A DNA stretch of 64,000 nucleotides from Ignavibacteriales bacterium. GTDB taxonomy: Bacteria; Bacteroidota; Ignavibacteria; Ignavibacteriales; Ignavibacteriaceae. Made by a program: the position numbers and the translations under genes. The notes beneath the pieces were generated by a model. The model searched no databases, was not told the DNA's origin, and was given only the letters and a program-made list of their open reading frames with translations. The DNA is taken from positions 1 to 64,000 of the forward strand of contig JAGUXE010000166.1 of the NCBI GenBank assembly GCA_020061995.1. Direction: 5' to 3'. Below, piece after piece: positions 17,579-27,004 of this stretch (positions within the stretch are counted from its first letter, which is position 1; each line of letters opens with the position of its first letter).

Positions 17579-20011
17579 ATGAAATCATCTTTATTTCTCT
17601 GCTTCTTTCTTTTCTCGGTTGCTACAATTAATGGACAGTGGATCTCTTTAAATCCACACCCTACAGCAAACAATACATATATTGGATCCGCACCAAGTCC
17701 GGATAGATTTATAACCGTATCAGCTCAAGGTGAAATTGTGTTAACCCATGATGGTGGTGTTACATGGCAAGTAGCTCCATTACCCTTAGAGGGTATTTAT
17801 CGTGCATGTTATTTTGTAAATGAAAATGTTGGATGGGCAGTAGGAGCTGTTGGAAGCGGTCAAGTACGAATAGTGAAATCTACTAATGGCGGATTAAATT
17901 GGGCTCAGCAAACAAACGCCCCTGATACAACAAAATATGATGTCTTCTTCATCAATGAAAATGTAGGGTGGATTGTCGGCTTTAACGGTATGATAATAAA
18001 GACTACAGACGGCGGTGATAATTGGTTTACCCAAACAAACACAACAATTACGACAAGAACTTTATACGGAGTAACTGCAATTGACTCAAGTAATGTTTTT
18101 ATCTCCGGAAGTTCAAACGCGTTATTGAAATCTATTGATGGCGGTAATAATTGGACTTTGCTACCACAAATATTTTCATCATCCACCGATTATAAAGGTA
18201 TTAGAAATTTCTTTTTCAATTCAACCAATAATCTTTTCGTTGTAGGAACTGCCGGACGAATTGCTAAATCAACAGATAATGGTTCAACATGGTCTGCGGT
18301 TCATAATCCCGGCGGTTCAGTGCAACTATGGGAGGTTGCATTTAATAGTTCGGGAATTGGCTTGGCAAGTGGAGCCAGCAGTACTCTGCTAAGATCAACT
18401 GATGGAGGTAACACGTGGGCAACGGTAACAGGATTTCCTGCAAGTCAAATATTTTATACGGTAAGATTTGCTTCTGAAAACATCGCTTATCTTGGCGGCA
18501 CTAATGGCTATTATTATAAATCCACAGATGCCGGTGCAACATGGCTTCCGATCAGCTATCGCTATACTTCTACCAGACTCCGTGATATAAGTTTTGCTGA
18601 TGAACTGAACGGTTATTGCGTGGGCACAAATTTCCTATCTAAAACTACAGATGGTGGATTTACCTGGACAACATTTGCCTCTCCATTTACCGGAGATATA
18701 AATGAAGTTGTAGCTTTATCTTCTTCCTCCGCTATTGCCGGAGCCGATCTCGGTAATGTTATTAAAACTACTGACGGAGGAACTTCTTGGACGGTGATTC
18801 CAACAGGAATAACAGGCACTAATTCCGATATTCTTGCTATCGATTTTGTAGATGAAAACAGAGGTCTTGTCGCAGCATATAACGGAACTGTAGCCAACAC
18901 TTCTGATGGTGGTTTAACATGGACAATCATTTCTACAATAACGGGATCAAGTCCATGGGATATGGATATGGTCGACTCACTTTATGCTTATGTAGTAGGA
19001 ACCGGCGAAAGAATTTTTGCTACTACAGACGGTGGTGTAACCTGGACTCAACAATATGCCGGTGGTGGTTTGGGTACTTATGGGGTTTCATTCGTTGATA
19101 GAATGAATGGTGTTGCCGGTGGAACAAGCGGTAATACATTCTTTACAACTGATGGTGGAATTACATGGACACCGTCAACTACAAAACCAGGGCAATCCGT
19201 TTGGGGAATTCATATAGCACGAAGTCTTAACGGTACAATCGCAATGACTGCATGCGCCAGCGGTTATGTTTATAAAAGTATTGATGGTGGTGCTAATTGG
19301 GTACCTGAACCAAGATTGACTATTAATACTTTTGATGATATTTATATGACTCCAAATGCTTCTTATGCGTGGGTTGTCGGCAGTTCGGGAACTACAATAA
19401 GATGGACAAATCCTGAAGTTATTCCGGTGGAATTAAGTTCTTTTAATGCAACGCTTAACGGAAGTAAAGTTACTCTGAATTGGTCAACTGTAACCGAGCT
19501 GAATAATTATGGCTTTGAAATTGAACGAGCTAATTCTGATTCAAAAGATAGATGGGAAAGAATAGGTTTTGTTAATGGGAATGGAACATCTCTTGAATTT
19601 AGGTCTTACAGTTTTACGGATGAATTAAGAGATTATGGTACAATTCTATATCGGCTGAAACAGCTCGATTTTGACGGAACATTTTCATATAGTAATGAAG
19701 TTAAAGTTGAAAATATTTTACCGGTTCAATTCACTTTGTCACAGAATTTCCCCAATCCATTTAATCCGGAAACAAATATCCGGTTCTCATTACCCTCTTC
19801 GGGAAATGTATCATTAACAATTTACGATGTTTTGGGAAATGAAGTTGGTCTGATTGTGAATGAATTTAAAACCGCAGGAAATTACACCGCAACTTTCAGC
19901 ATGGGTGATAACTCTTTATTATCAAGCGGGGTTTATTTTTATAAACTTGAATTAAATTCGGTAGACCTTGGAAAACAAAGTTTAATCCGCAAAATGATTC
20001 TAATCAAATAA
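17579..20011 (+). CDS. Secreted Ycf48/BNR-like Asp-box beta-propeller protein with T9SS sorting domain
   Basis: The 810-residue protein starts with a signal peptide (MKSSLFLCFFLFSVATINGQ). It then has a long beta-propeller region with 13 Asp-box motifs of the form S/T-x-D-G-G-x-T-W (for example TTDGGVTWT), typical of Ycf48-like and sialidase-type propellers. After a short FN3-like stretch (VELSSFNATLNGSKVTLNW) it ends in a type A T9SS sorting domain with FPNPFNPETNIRFSLPSSG and a final IRKMILIK. It should cross the outer membrane by T9SS and lose the C-terminal domain. There is no catalytic motif, so binding or a structural role at the surface is likely. It is monocistronic with its own promoter and terminator. 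Confidence 0.92.
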   Translation: MKSSLFLCFFLFSVATINGQWISLNPHPTANNTYIGSAPSPDRFITVSAQGEIVLTHDGGVTWQVAPLPLEGIYRACYFVNENVGWAVGAVGSGQVRIVKSTNGGLNWAQQTNAPDTTKYDVFFINENVGWIVGFNGMIIKTTDGGDNWFTQTNTTITTRTLYGVTAIDSSNVFISGSSNALLKSIDGGNNWTLLPQIFSSSTDYKGIRNFFFNSTNNLFVVGTAGRIAKSTDNGSTWSAVHNPGGSVQLWEVAFNSSGIGLASGASSTLLRSTDGGNTWATVTGFPASQIFYTVRFASENIAYLGGTNGYYYKSTDAGATWLPISYRYTSTRLRDISFADELNGYCVGTNFLSKTTDGGFTWTTFASPFTGDINEVVALSSSSAIAGADLGNVIKTTDGGTSWTVIPTGITGTNSDILAIDFVDENRGLVAAYNGTVANTSDGGLTWTIISTITGSSPWDMDMVDSLYAYVVGTGERIFATTDGGVTWTQQYAGGGLGTYGVSFVDRMNGVAGGTSGNTFFTTDGGITWTPSTTKPGQSVWGIHIARSLNGTIAMTACASGYVYKSIDGGANWVPEPRLTINTFDDIYMTPNASYAWVVGSSGTTIRWTNPEVIPVELSSFNATLNGSKVTLNWSTVTELNNYGFEIERANSDSKDRWERIGFVNGNGTSLEFRSYSFTDELRDYGTILYRLKQLDFDGTFSYSNEVKVENILPVQFTLSQNFPNPFNPETNIRFSLPSSGNVSLTIYDVLGNEVGLIVNEFKTAGNYTATFSMGDNSLLSSGVYFYKLELNSVDLGKQSLIRKMILIK

Positions 20012-20030
20012 TATCAATACATTTTAATGG

Positions 20031-20050
20031 CGGGAGCTTGACGGCTCCCG
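20031..20050 (+). terminator. Probable terminator after the Asp-box protein gene
   Basis: CGGGAGC (20031-20037) pairs with GCTCCCG (20044-20050) across six bases, 20 bases after the stop at 20011. The T-rich tail (TCTCTGCTTTT) is interrupted, so efficiency is uncertain. Confidence 0.55.
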
Positions 20051-20319
20051 TCTCTGCTTTTACAAAAACCCGAATATTTTTCTACAACTTCATTACAAAA
20101 TTAGAATCAATATTTAATAAGTTTGCACCAAAGTTTTACCAAAACCAAAACCGGGCAATATCAAATACTAAATGTATTTTCATTTGAGGCTATCTTGTTA
20201 AGATTTAATATTGTTTTCGGAAAGGAAACATCATTAAATTGTTTTAACTTCGGACACATTTTTTAATTTTGGTTTAAACTCCGGTGATTAATTTAATTCT
20301 CCGGGTAAATGAGGTCGTC
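20051..20319 (+). other. Non-coding leader region before the DUF-like barrel gene
   Basis: The roughly 300 bases between the Asp-box gene (end 20011) and the next start hold the terminator hairpin at 20031-20050 and an AT-rich leader. I see no ORF of note, no repeat and no convincing promoter pair. A short CTCCGG / CTCCGG direct repetition brackets 20279-20304, with no assigned meaning. Confidence 0.4.
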
Positions 20320-21159
20320 ATGAAAAATCTATTTTATTTAATTTGTATATTTCTATTAATGTCGGTTTCATCCTTTGTTTATGCACAGAAAGATACAAGC
20401 TCCGTTATCAAAATAACATTAATAGATGGTTCGGAGTTCATCGGACAAATTATGGAAGAGACAGACTCTTTAATCAGTTTCCGTACCAATGCCGGTGTTT
20501 CGATAAACTTAAATAGAACTTTGATAGTTGAGACAAAAGTTATTCAAGGAACCTTAATCGGAACAGAATTTCTTAGAAATGATCCGAACCAAACGCGTCT
20601 CTTCTTTTCTCCAACCGGAAAAACTTTGGCGGAGGGAAAGGGTTACTTTTCTGATTATATGATCTTTTTCCCTTTTGTTGCTTATGGAGTTACAGATTAT
20701 ATTACTTTAGCGGGAGGAATGACACTAATTCCTGGTGCCACATCGCAATTATTCTACATTGCACCGAAAGTTCGTTTAATAAATAGAGATAATCTTACAA
20801 TAAGCACGGGAGTGCTTTATACTCAATTTGAAGAGTATAATGTTGGTGTAACATATGGTGTTTTTACTTATGAAAATCAGAAATTTGCTGTGACTGGCGG
20901 ACTTGGGTGGGGATTTGCAAAAGGTGAATTTTCTGCTTCGCCATTAGCACTAATCGGGTTTGAGTTACGTGTTTCTAAGTATGTGAAAATTATTTCCGAA
21001 AATTGGATTCCCCCTGAAACTGATTTAATAGTCTTGATGCTCGGTATTCGATTTTTTGGAGAAAATTTAGCTGCAGATATTGCTATGGTTCGTGCAACGT
21101 CATCTGAATGGACGGGATTTCCATTTATTCCATGGGTTGGGTTTGCATATAACTTTTAA
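20320..21159 (+). CDS. Exported barrel-like protein with N-terminal LSm-like domain, unknown function
   Basis: I chose the ATG at 20320 because it begins a clean signal peptide (MKNLFYLICIFLLMSVSSFV, cleaved near YAQ); an upstream ATT start at 20284 would spoil it. The 279-residue product has a short beta domain, IKITLIDGSEFIGQIMEE with INLNRTLIVET, which looks like an Sm/LSm-type fold. A region of alternating hydrophobic strands follows (YGVTDYITLAGGMTLIP, ENQKFAVTGGLGWGFAKG, IPWVGFAYNF) and resembles an outer-membrane barrel or YjbH-like surface protein. The protein ends in an aromatic residue, as barrel proteins often do. I do not recognise a named family. It is a single gene. Confidence 0.7.
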   Translation: MKNLFYLICIFLLMSVSSFVYAQKDTSSVIKITLIDGSEFIGQIMEETDSLISFRTNAGVSINLNRTLIVETKVIQGTLIGTEFLRNDPNQTRLFFSPTGKTLAEGKGYFSDYMIFFPFVAYGVTDYITLAGGMTLIPGATSQLFYIAPKVRLINRDNLTISTGVLYTQFEEYNVGVTYGVFTYENQKFAVTGGLGWGFAKGEFSASPLALIGFELRVSKYVKIISENWIPPETDLIVLMLGIRFFGENLAADIAMVRATSSEWTGFPFIPWVGFAYNF

Positions 21160-21231
21160 TGATATATTGCTCTCGTTTATCAGTGAGATTTTTTTTATAT
21201 TAGAAATAATTTCACAAAAAGAGGGGAAGAA

Positions 21232-22548
21232 ATGAATGGAATCGGCATCAGAAAAGAAGACGTTAATCTTTTTGAAAAGAGAGCTCCATTAACACCCAAT
21301 CACGTCAAACAACTTAGTAAAAACAATATACGCATTGTTGTTCAACCGTCGAATGAAAGAGTATTTGATGAAGAATCATATATTAATTCGGGGGCTGAAA
21401 TCAGTAACGATCTTTCAACATGCAATGTAATTTTGGGTGTGAAAGAAATTCCAATTGTTGATATTCTGCCTGAAAAAACTTACCTCTTTTTTTCGCACAC
21501 GGTAAAAGGACAAACCTATAACATGCCCCTTCTTAAAGCGTTGATTGAAAAAAAAGCAACATTAATTGATTATGAATTAATTAAGGATTCTAAAGAAAAA
21601 AGATTGGTGTTTTTTGGTGATTTTGCCGGATACGCCGGAATTATCAATACTCTATGGGCTTTCGGTGAAAGGATTTTTTGGGAAGGAAAAAATAATTTAT
21701 TCAAACCGATAAATCAAACTGTAGTGTATGACGGTTTAACTGAAGCCAGAGCCGCAATATCGGAAGTTGGAGAAAACATTCGCACTAAAGGAACTCGACC
21801 TGAAATTACTCCTCTCGTAATAGGTGTAACGGGAAGAGGAAGAGTTTCTAAGGGAGTAATGGAAATTTTGGATTTGTTACCCATTGTTGAAATTGCGCCG
21901 GAAGATCTTGCCGATTTTATTAACAAGAAGGAAAATCATTCGCCACATTCGGTTTATGTAGTTCGCTTTATGAAGGGTGACCTTTACAAACCAAAAGATG
22001 GAGAAAGTAGTTATGATGCAAAACATTTCATGCATCATCATAACGAATATGAATCTAATTTGGAAAAATTTATTCCTTATTTATCTATTCTTGTAAATGG
22101 AATATATTGGGAACCAAAGTTTCCAAAATTATTAACTAAAGAGTATTTAAGAAATTATTATTCGTCGGGTAATAAAAGCCGATTAAAAGTTATTGGCGAC
22201 ATTACATGCGATATAGAAGGCTCAATAGAATGTACAGTGAAAGCAACAGATTGGAAAAATCCACTTTATGTTTATAATCCCATTACCGGATATCAAAATA
22301 AAGGATGGGAAGGTGATGGTATTGTAATGATGACAGTTGATAAACTCCCAACAGAATTACCGCGGGAAGCCTCAAATTTTTTCGGAAATTCTTTACTTCC
22401 GTTTCTGGAACATTTAGCGAAAGTCGATCTTTCTAAGTCTTATGAAGAATTAAAACTTCCACATGAGTTTAGAGATGCTGTAATTGTACACAAAGGAAAA
22501 TTAACACCAAAATATCAACATTTAGAAAAATTAATTTACCAACAATAA
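21232..22548 (+). CDS. Lysine-ketoglutarate reductase (saccharopine dehydrogenase, lysine-forming side)
   Basis: The 438-residue protein resembles the N-terminal LKR half of eukaryotic AASS. It opens with an alanine-dehydrogenase/PNT-like domain (KEDVNLFEKRAPLTPNHVKQ and VILGVKEIP), then LIDYELIKD and a Rossmann stretch (PLVIGVTGRGRVSKGVMEIL), and ends with LGDITCDIEGSIECT-like residues (VIGDITCDIEGSIECTVKAT). LKR condenses lysine with 2-oxoglutarate to saccharopine using NADPH. The next gene, 15 bp downstream, is saccharopine dehydrogenase, which strengthens the call. GAGGGGAAG precedes the ATG. Together they give lysine breakdown to aminoadipate semialdehyde and glutamate. The reverse, biosynthetic direction cannot be excluded from sequence. 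Confidence 0.82.
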   Translation: MNGIGIRKEDVNLFEKRAPLTPNHVKQLSKNNIRIVVQPSNERVFDEESYINSGAEISNDLSTCNVILGVKEIPIVDILPEKTYLFFSHTVKGQTYNMPLLKALIEKKATLIDYELIKDSKEKRLVFFGDFAGYAGIINTLWAFGERIFWEGKNNLFKPINQTVVYDGLTEARAAISEVGENIRTKGTRPEITPLVIGVTGRGRVSKGVMEILDLLPIVEIAPEDLADFINKKENHSPHSVYVVRFMKGDLYKPKDGESSYDAKHFMHHHNEYESNLEKFIPYLSILVNGIYWEPKFPKLLTKEYLRNYYSSGNKSRLKVIGDITCDIEGSIECTVKATDWKNPLYVYNPITGYQNKGWEGDGIVMMTVDKLPTELPREASNFFGNSLLPFLEHLAKVDLSKSYEELKLPHEFRDAVIVHKGKLTPKYQHLEKLIYQQ

Positions 22549-22563
22549 ACCTCAGACAATTCC

Positions 22564-23910
22564 ATGAAAAAAATATTAATACTTGGCGCAGGACAAAGCA
22601 CCCCTTACTTAATTACATATCTGCTGGAAGAAGCAGCACAAAATAATTGGTTCGTAAAAGTAGCCGACCGTTCGTTATCTCTCGCTCAAAGCAGAGTGAA
22701 AGACCATTCTAAGGGGCTTGCGGTTGACATCGATATAAATGACAGAGCTTTGCGAAAAACAGAGATATCACAAGCCGATATAGTTGTTAATTTTCTTCCT
22801 CCTAAATTTCAATACGATATTGCTCTCGAGTGTATAGAATTCGGTAAACATATGATTACCGCATCTTATGAAGATGCCCAGGTTGCTTTGCTTGATAAAG
22901 AAGCAAGATGTAAAGGTTTATTAATACTAAACGAAATGGGACTTGATCCGGGGATTGATCATATGTCTGCTCTTTCGATAATTCATAAAATAAGGAGGGA
23001 AGACGGATATGTTAATAAATTCTCTTCATACGGAAGCGGACTGCCGGCACCGGAAGTATATTCAAATCCATTAAGATATTGTATAACCTGGAATCCGCGA
23101 AATATCGTTATGGCAGGAGAACAGGGAGCTCATTATATGGAAAATGGAAAAGTTAAACTCCTTAATCACAATAATATTTTTCAAAGAACATGGAATGTTA
23201 TGATCGACGGAATTGGTGAATTAGAAGCATATCCGAATCGTGATGCAATGAAGTACCAAAAGCTATTTCGTGTAAATAAAGTTAAAACTATGATTAGGGG
23301 AACATTAAGATACCCGGGTTGGTGTGAAACTTGGTCTCAAATTGTTAAGCTGGGAATGACGAATGAGAATATAGAAATTCATCACTTAAAAAATAAAACT
23401 TATTCAGAATTTACCGAAATGTTTTTACCGGTCCATATTTCAGGTGGAAGCGTTGAAGCTCGAGTTGCTAATTATCTTAATATTAGTCCAACAGGAAAAA
23501 TAATGGAAAATTTAAGATGGCTAGGGCTATTCTCCGAAAATATTATTAATAATAATGTTGTGACAGGAGCGGATGTTCTGGTAAAATTGTTAAATGAAAA
23601 ACTTCAACTTCCTGAAGGGGATAGAGATGTTGTAATATTACACCATGAAATCGAAGCGGTTTATCCCGGAAGGGAAAAGAAAGAGAAGACAATTTCAACA
23701 TTGGTTGAGTTTGGAAAACCTTATGAGCATACGGCAATTGCAAAAACCGTTGGACTGCCTGCTGCGATTGCGGTTAAACTAGTCTTATCGGGGCAACTAC
23801 CGATGCTTGGTTGCGTACAGCCAGTGCATGCAGCTATATATGAACCGGTGTTGAGTGAATTGAAGAAAAAAGGAATAGTGTTTAAGGAGAAAACAATACA
23901 ATTAAAATAA
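22564..23910 (+). CDS. Saccharopine dehydrogenase (glutamate-forming) / saccharopine reductase family
   Basis: This 448-residue enzyme starts with an NAD(P)-binding motif (ILILGAGQSTPYLITYLLE) and carries the saccharopine-dehydrogenase hallmarks ASYEDAQVALLDKEA, LNEMGLDPGIDHMSAL and SYGSGLPAPEV, then the C-terminal substrate domain with RGTLRYPGWCETW. It matches the SDH half of AASS, which cleaves saccharopine to glutamate and aminoadipate semialdehyde. It lies 15 bp after the LKR gene, so the two form an operon. The tail converges on the histidine kinase gene with only 8 bp between stops. No aminoadipate-semialdehyde dehydrogenase is present in the window. Confidence 0.86.
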   Translation: MKKILILGAGQSTPYLITYLLEEAAQNNWFVKVADRSLSLAQSRVKDHSKGLAVDIDINDRALRKTEISQADIVVNFLPPKFQYDIALECIEFGKHMITASYEDAQVALLDKEARCKGLLILNEMGLDPGIDHMSALSIIHKIRREDGYVNKFSSYGSGLPAPEVYSNPLRYCITWNPRNIVMAGEQGAHYMENGKVKLLNHNNIFQRTWNVMIDGIGELEAYPNRDAMKYQKLFRVNKVKTMIRGTLRYPGWCETWSQIVKLGMTNENIEIHHLKNKTYSEFTEMFLPVHISGGSVEARVANYLNISPTGKIMENLRWLGLFSENIINNNVVTGADVLVKLLNEKLQLPEGDRDVVILHHEIEAVYPGREKKEKTISTLVEFGKPYEHTAIAKTVGLPAAIAVKLVLSGQLPMLGCVQPVHAAIYEPVLSELKKKGIVFKEKTIQLK

Positions 23911-23918
23911 AATATTGA

Positions 23919-26162
23919 TTAACCCACTTTTGGAAGAGTAATGTAGAAAGAACTTCCTTTATTAGGCTCTGATTCTACCGAGATAGAACCGTTATTTTTT
24001 TCTATAAATTCTTTACATAGTCCAAGCCCTAAGCCTGTCCCTCTTTCGCCCTTTGTGCCGGTTGTTGACGTAACTACGTTAATGTTAAAAATATTCTCCC
24101 GTGTAAGTTCATCCATTCCCACACCATCATCTTTAATAATTGTCAAAACATTTCCGTTTAATGTTTTTGTTTTAATCTCAATTAGCCCTTTTGGATTGGT
24201 ATATTTTATAGCGTTATTAATAAGATTCCTGAATACAACCTCCAACATTTTTTGATCCGCATAAACAAGTTGAGTTTCGTCTACAAAATTTTCAACTTGG
24301 ATTCCTTTCTCTCTTATCTGGTTCTGATACAAACTTGAGATTTTATCGAATAGATCTTTCAACTTGATTTCTACAGGATTAAAATCAATTTTACCTGTTC
24401 GTGAAGCAGAGAGGTTCAGTAGATTTTCCAACAGTTCATAAGTTTGAACGGAAGTTTCTCTTATGTTTGAAATAAATTCAAGTCGCTCTTCATCTCCGAG
24501 TTCGTAGTAATCTTCCTTAATAATTAGGGAGTAATTTAATAAAGCGAAAAAAGGATTTTTAAGGTCATGGGCAATTATAGAAAAAAGTTTTTCTTTAGAA
24601 TTATTTAACTCGATTAACTCTTTGTTTTTTAGTTCAAGTTCAGAAGCCTGACCTTCTATTAGATCGTTTTTTTGTTGTAGAATAAGGTTTACTTTTTTTC
24701 GTTTGCTATTCATGGTGAATAGTGCTATTGCAGTTATAACAGCCCCAAATAAAACTATGATAATAGCTAATAAGAGAAGACGTTGTTGTTGATTTTCAAA
24801 CTTCTGAAGATCAATAGCGTGACGGTATTTTTCAAATTCGAACTTATTTTTCAATTCATTTATTCTTCTTTGAGAATCCTCATTATCGATTTGTCCTTTG
24901 TATTTAAGATACTCCTTTAAAGAAGAAAGTGCTTCATCAACACTTCCTTTTGCCTCATAAATTTCGCTTAAATTTTTATAGCTATCACGCAAAAAACTTT
25001 TTGTATTCATTTCAAGACTGATTTTAACACATTTTTCAAAATACTCTTTTGCAAGTTCTAACTTATTTTCTGTTTTGTTGATCTCACCCAAATACTTATA
25101 TGCTTCGGCAATCCTCAAGCTATTCTTTTCTTTGATTGCAATGTCTAAAATCTGATTAAAATATTCCCTTGCCGCTACTAAATTATTAGATCTAATATAA
25201 TTTTCTGCAAGTCCCTTAAGACAAATTATTATTCCCCCCGCGGAACCGACTGCTCTGTAGGCTTCTAAAGATTTGTTATAATAGTAAATAGATGAGTCAC
25301 GATTTTTATTGATAAAAGTTCCTGCAATTGAATTATAGACATACCCTATGTTTTGGGTATCATTGGAGGCTATTGCATAACTCAAACTTTCCCGAAAATA
25401 TTCAATTGCTTTATCTTCCTGTGCAGTTTCTTGGAAAATTATTCCAATGTTTGTAAGTATTACGGGAATATTAGTAAAATTGTTTATTTCACGGTTTAGA
25501 GTTAGAGCTTCCATATAATATTCGAGCGCTTTGTCATAAATTGCCCATTGATAATAGACAGTTCCAATATTGTTTGTTGTAGAAGCCAGGTGTTCTTTAT
25601 TTGGTAATTTTTTACGTAGCTTCAGAGATTTTTCAAAAAACACAATTGCGCTATCATAATTTGATCGATGCCAATACATTAATCCTGTATTGTTAAGTGA
25701 ACTCCCCAAGCCGGTCGAATCATTAACAGCGGTTCGAATTGCTACGGATTTTTTAAATGAAGTAATTGCTGAATCAATATTTCGAAGTCGATTATAAGTC
25801 CTACCGAGGTTTTCATAATCTTCTCCTAACTGTTTAGAATTTCCGTTCGGTTGGTTTTGCTTAATGGCAAGTGTAAAATATTTTAATGCGGAGTGGTAAT
25901 CCTCCTTTGAAAAGTAATTTCGTCCTCTGAATGAATATGATTTTGCTATACCCGGAGTATAATCAATTTCACTTGCAAGATTATGCAAATAGTCAATTTT
26001 AATAATAATGCCGGGGCTATTAATTCCCTCGGCTTCAATTTCGGAAATTAACTCTTCTATGCCCCTTTTATCTTTATTATCCCCGCTTTCACATCCAACC
26101 AGCAAAAAAAACATTAAAAAAAATAAAATAGCATAACTGAGTCTGGATACAAGTATTTGCAT
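23919..26162 (-). CDS. TPR-repeat lipoprotein sensor histidine kinase
   Basis: The 747-residue protein opens with a lipoprotein signal (LMFFLLVGCESG, lipobox Cys near residue 24). About eight TPR repeats follow (roughly residues 70-430, for example ALKYFTLAIKQNQPNG), then one membrane segment (LLLLAIIIVLFGAVITAIAL), a coiled coil, HisKA with phospho-His in LFSIIAHDLKNPFFALLNYS, and HATPase with NLINNAIKYTNP, DDGVGM and GTGLGLGLCKEF. The TPR region should be periplasmic, probably sensing by protein contact. The gene follows a LytTR regulator on the same strand with an 80-bp gap. Such regulators normally pair with other kinases, so the partnership is inferred. Confidence 0.92.
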   Translation of the reverse strand: MQILVSRLSYAILFFLMFFLLVGCESGDNKDKRGIEELISEIEAEGINSPGIIIKIDYLHNLASEIDYTPGIAKSYSFRGRNYFSKEDYHSALKYFTLAIKQNQPNGNSKQLGEDYENLGRTYNRLRNIDSAITSFKKSVAIRTAVNDSTGLGSSLNNTGLMYWHRSNYDSAIVFFEKSLKLRKKLPNKEHLASTTNNIGTVYYQWAIYDKALEYYMEALTLNREINNFTNIPVILTNIGIIFQETAQEDKAIEYFRESLSYAIASNDTQNIGYVYNSIAGTFINKNRDSSIYYYNKSLEAYRAVGSAGGIIICLKGLAENYIRSNNLVAAREYFNQILDIAIKEKNSLRIAEAYKYLGEINKTENKLELAKEYFEKCVKISLEMNTKSFLRDSYKNLSEIYEAKGSVDEALSSLKEYLKYKGQIDNEDSQRRINELKNKFEFEKYRHAIDLQKFENQQQRLLLLAIIIVLFGAVITAIALFTMNSKRKKVNLILQQKNDLIEGQASELELKNKELIELNNSKEKLFSIIAHDLKNPFFALLNYSLIIKEDYYELGDEERLEFISNIRETSVQTYELLENLLNLSASRTGKIDFNPVEIKLKDLFDKISSLYQNQIREKGIQVENFVDETQLVYADQKMLEVVFRNLINNAIKYTNPKGLIEIKTKTLNGNVLTIIKDDGVGMDELTRENIFNINVVTSTTGTKGERGTGLGLGLCKEFIEKNNGSISVESEPNKGSSFYITLPKVG

Positions 26163-26242
26163 AGAAACAGAAATTTATTTGTTTAAAATACTAACACCAT
26201 AAAATAGAAAATTTTATCACAAAAGAGGACTAATTTTTTGCG

Positions 26243-27004
26243 CTATTTGTTTAGCCATTCTCTAAATGCCGAAGTTCTATCAACGCTTACCAGCGCTTCT
26301 ATTCCATTAGGTTCTGTTGGAATGAGATCAAGCTTGATTCTTGATCTTGAATAGGGGGTCAGATTCCCGATGGACTTAAAAGCAATCAACATTTTTCTGT
26401 TTATTCGGAAAAACTCTATAGGGTTTAGCAATTCGATGAGTTTTTCGAGAGAGTAATCAACCGGATAGACTTTATTTTGAAAAGTTACAAGAAATACATT
26501 TTTATCAAGAGCATAGAAATAAGCAATTTCTGTAGTCTCAACTTTTTTGATCTTTTGTCCATATTGTATCATAAACCTTTTTTTGTACGAATCATCCTTG
26601 CCGAAATAAGATTTCATCGCTTCCTTAATTCCCTGATATCCCGTTTGAGATAGAGAATGCATTTTTTTTAATGCGGCTTCGAGTTCATTCTGACGTATAG
26701 GTTTTAATAAATAATCAATTGAATTGAGCTTAAAGGCTTTAATTGCGTATTGATCATAGGCGGTTGTAAAAATAATAGGGGTTGTTATTTCAACTTTATC
26801 AAAGATTGAAAAACTAATTCCATCCGAAAGCTGAATATCAAGAAAAATAAGATCGGGTTTGTTGTGGGTAAGGTAACTGATAGCCTTGCTTACCGAACTA
26901 ATAATTTCAGTAACTTCAATTGATTTATCAATCTCAGCAAGGACCCGCTTAAGCTTTTCGGCGGCTAACAGTTCATCTTCAATTATTATTACTTTCATTC
27001 TCAT
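26243..27004 (-). CDS. LytTR family response regulator
   Basis: This 253-residue regulator has a receiver domain with IIIEDELLAAEKLKRVLAE, phosphoacceptor Asp in DLIFLDIQLSDG (about residue 58), Thr in IIFTTAYDQYAIKAF and Lys in YLLKPIRQNE. A LytTR DNA-binding domain covers about residues 145-250 (AYFYALDKNVFLVTF and FFRINRKMLIAF). LytTR proteins bind short direct repeats as dimers. It is transcribed just ahead of the TPR kinase and divergent from tetR. Start ATG 27004 or the second ATG at 26998 are both possible. Targets are unknown. Confidence 0.93.
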   Translation of the reverse strand: MRMKVIIIEDELLAAEKLKRVLAEIDKSIEVTEIISSVSKAISYLTHNKPDLIFLDIQLSDGISFSIFDKVEITTPIIFTTAYDQYAIKAFKLNSIDYLLKPIRQNELEAALKKMHSLSQTGYQGIKEAMKSYFGKDDSYKKRFMIQYGQKIKKVETTEIAYFYALDKNVFLVTFQNKVYPVDYSLEKLIELLNPIEFFRINRKMLIAFKSIGNLTPYSRSRIKLDLIPTEPNGIEALVSVDRTSAFREWLNK

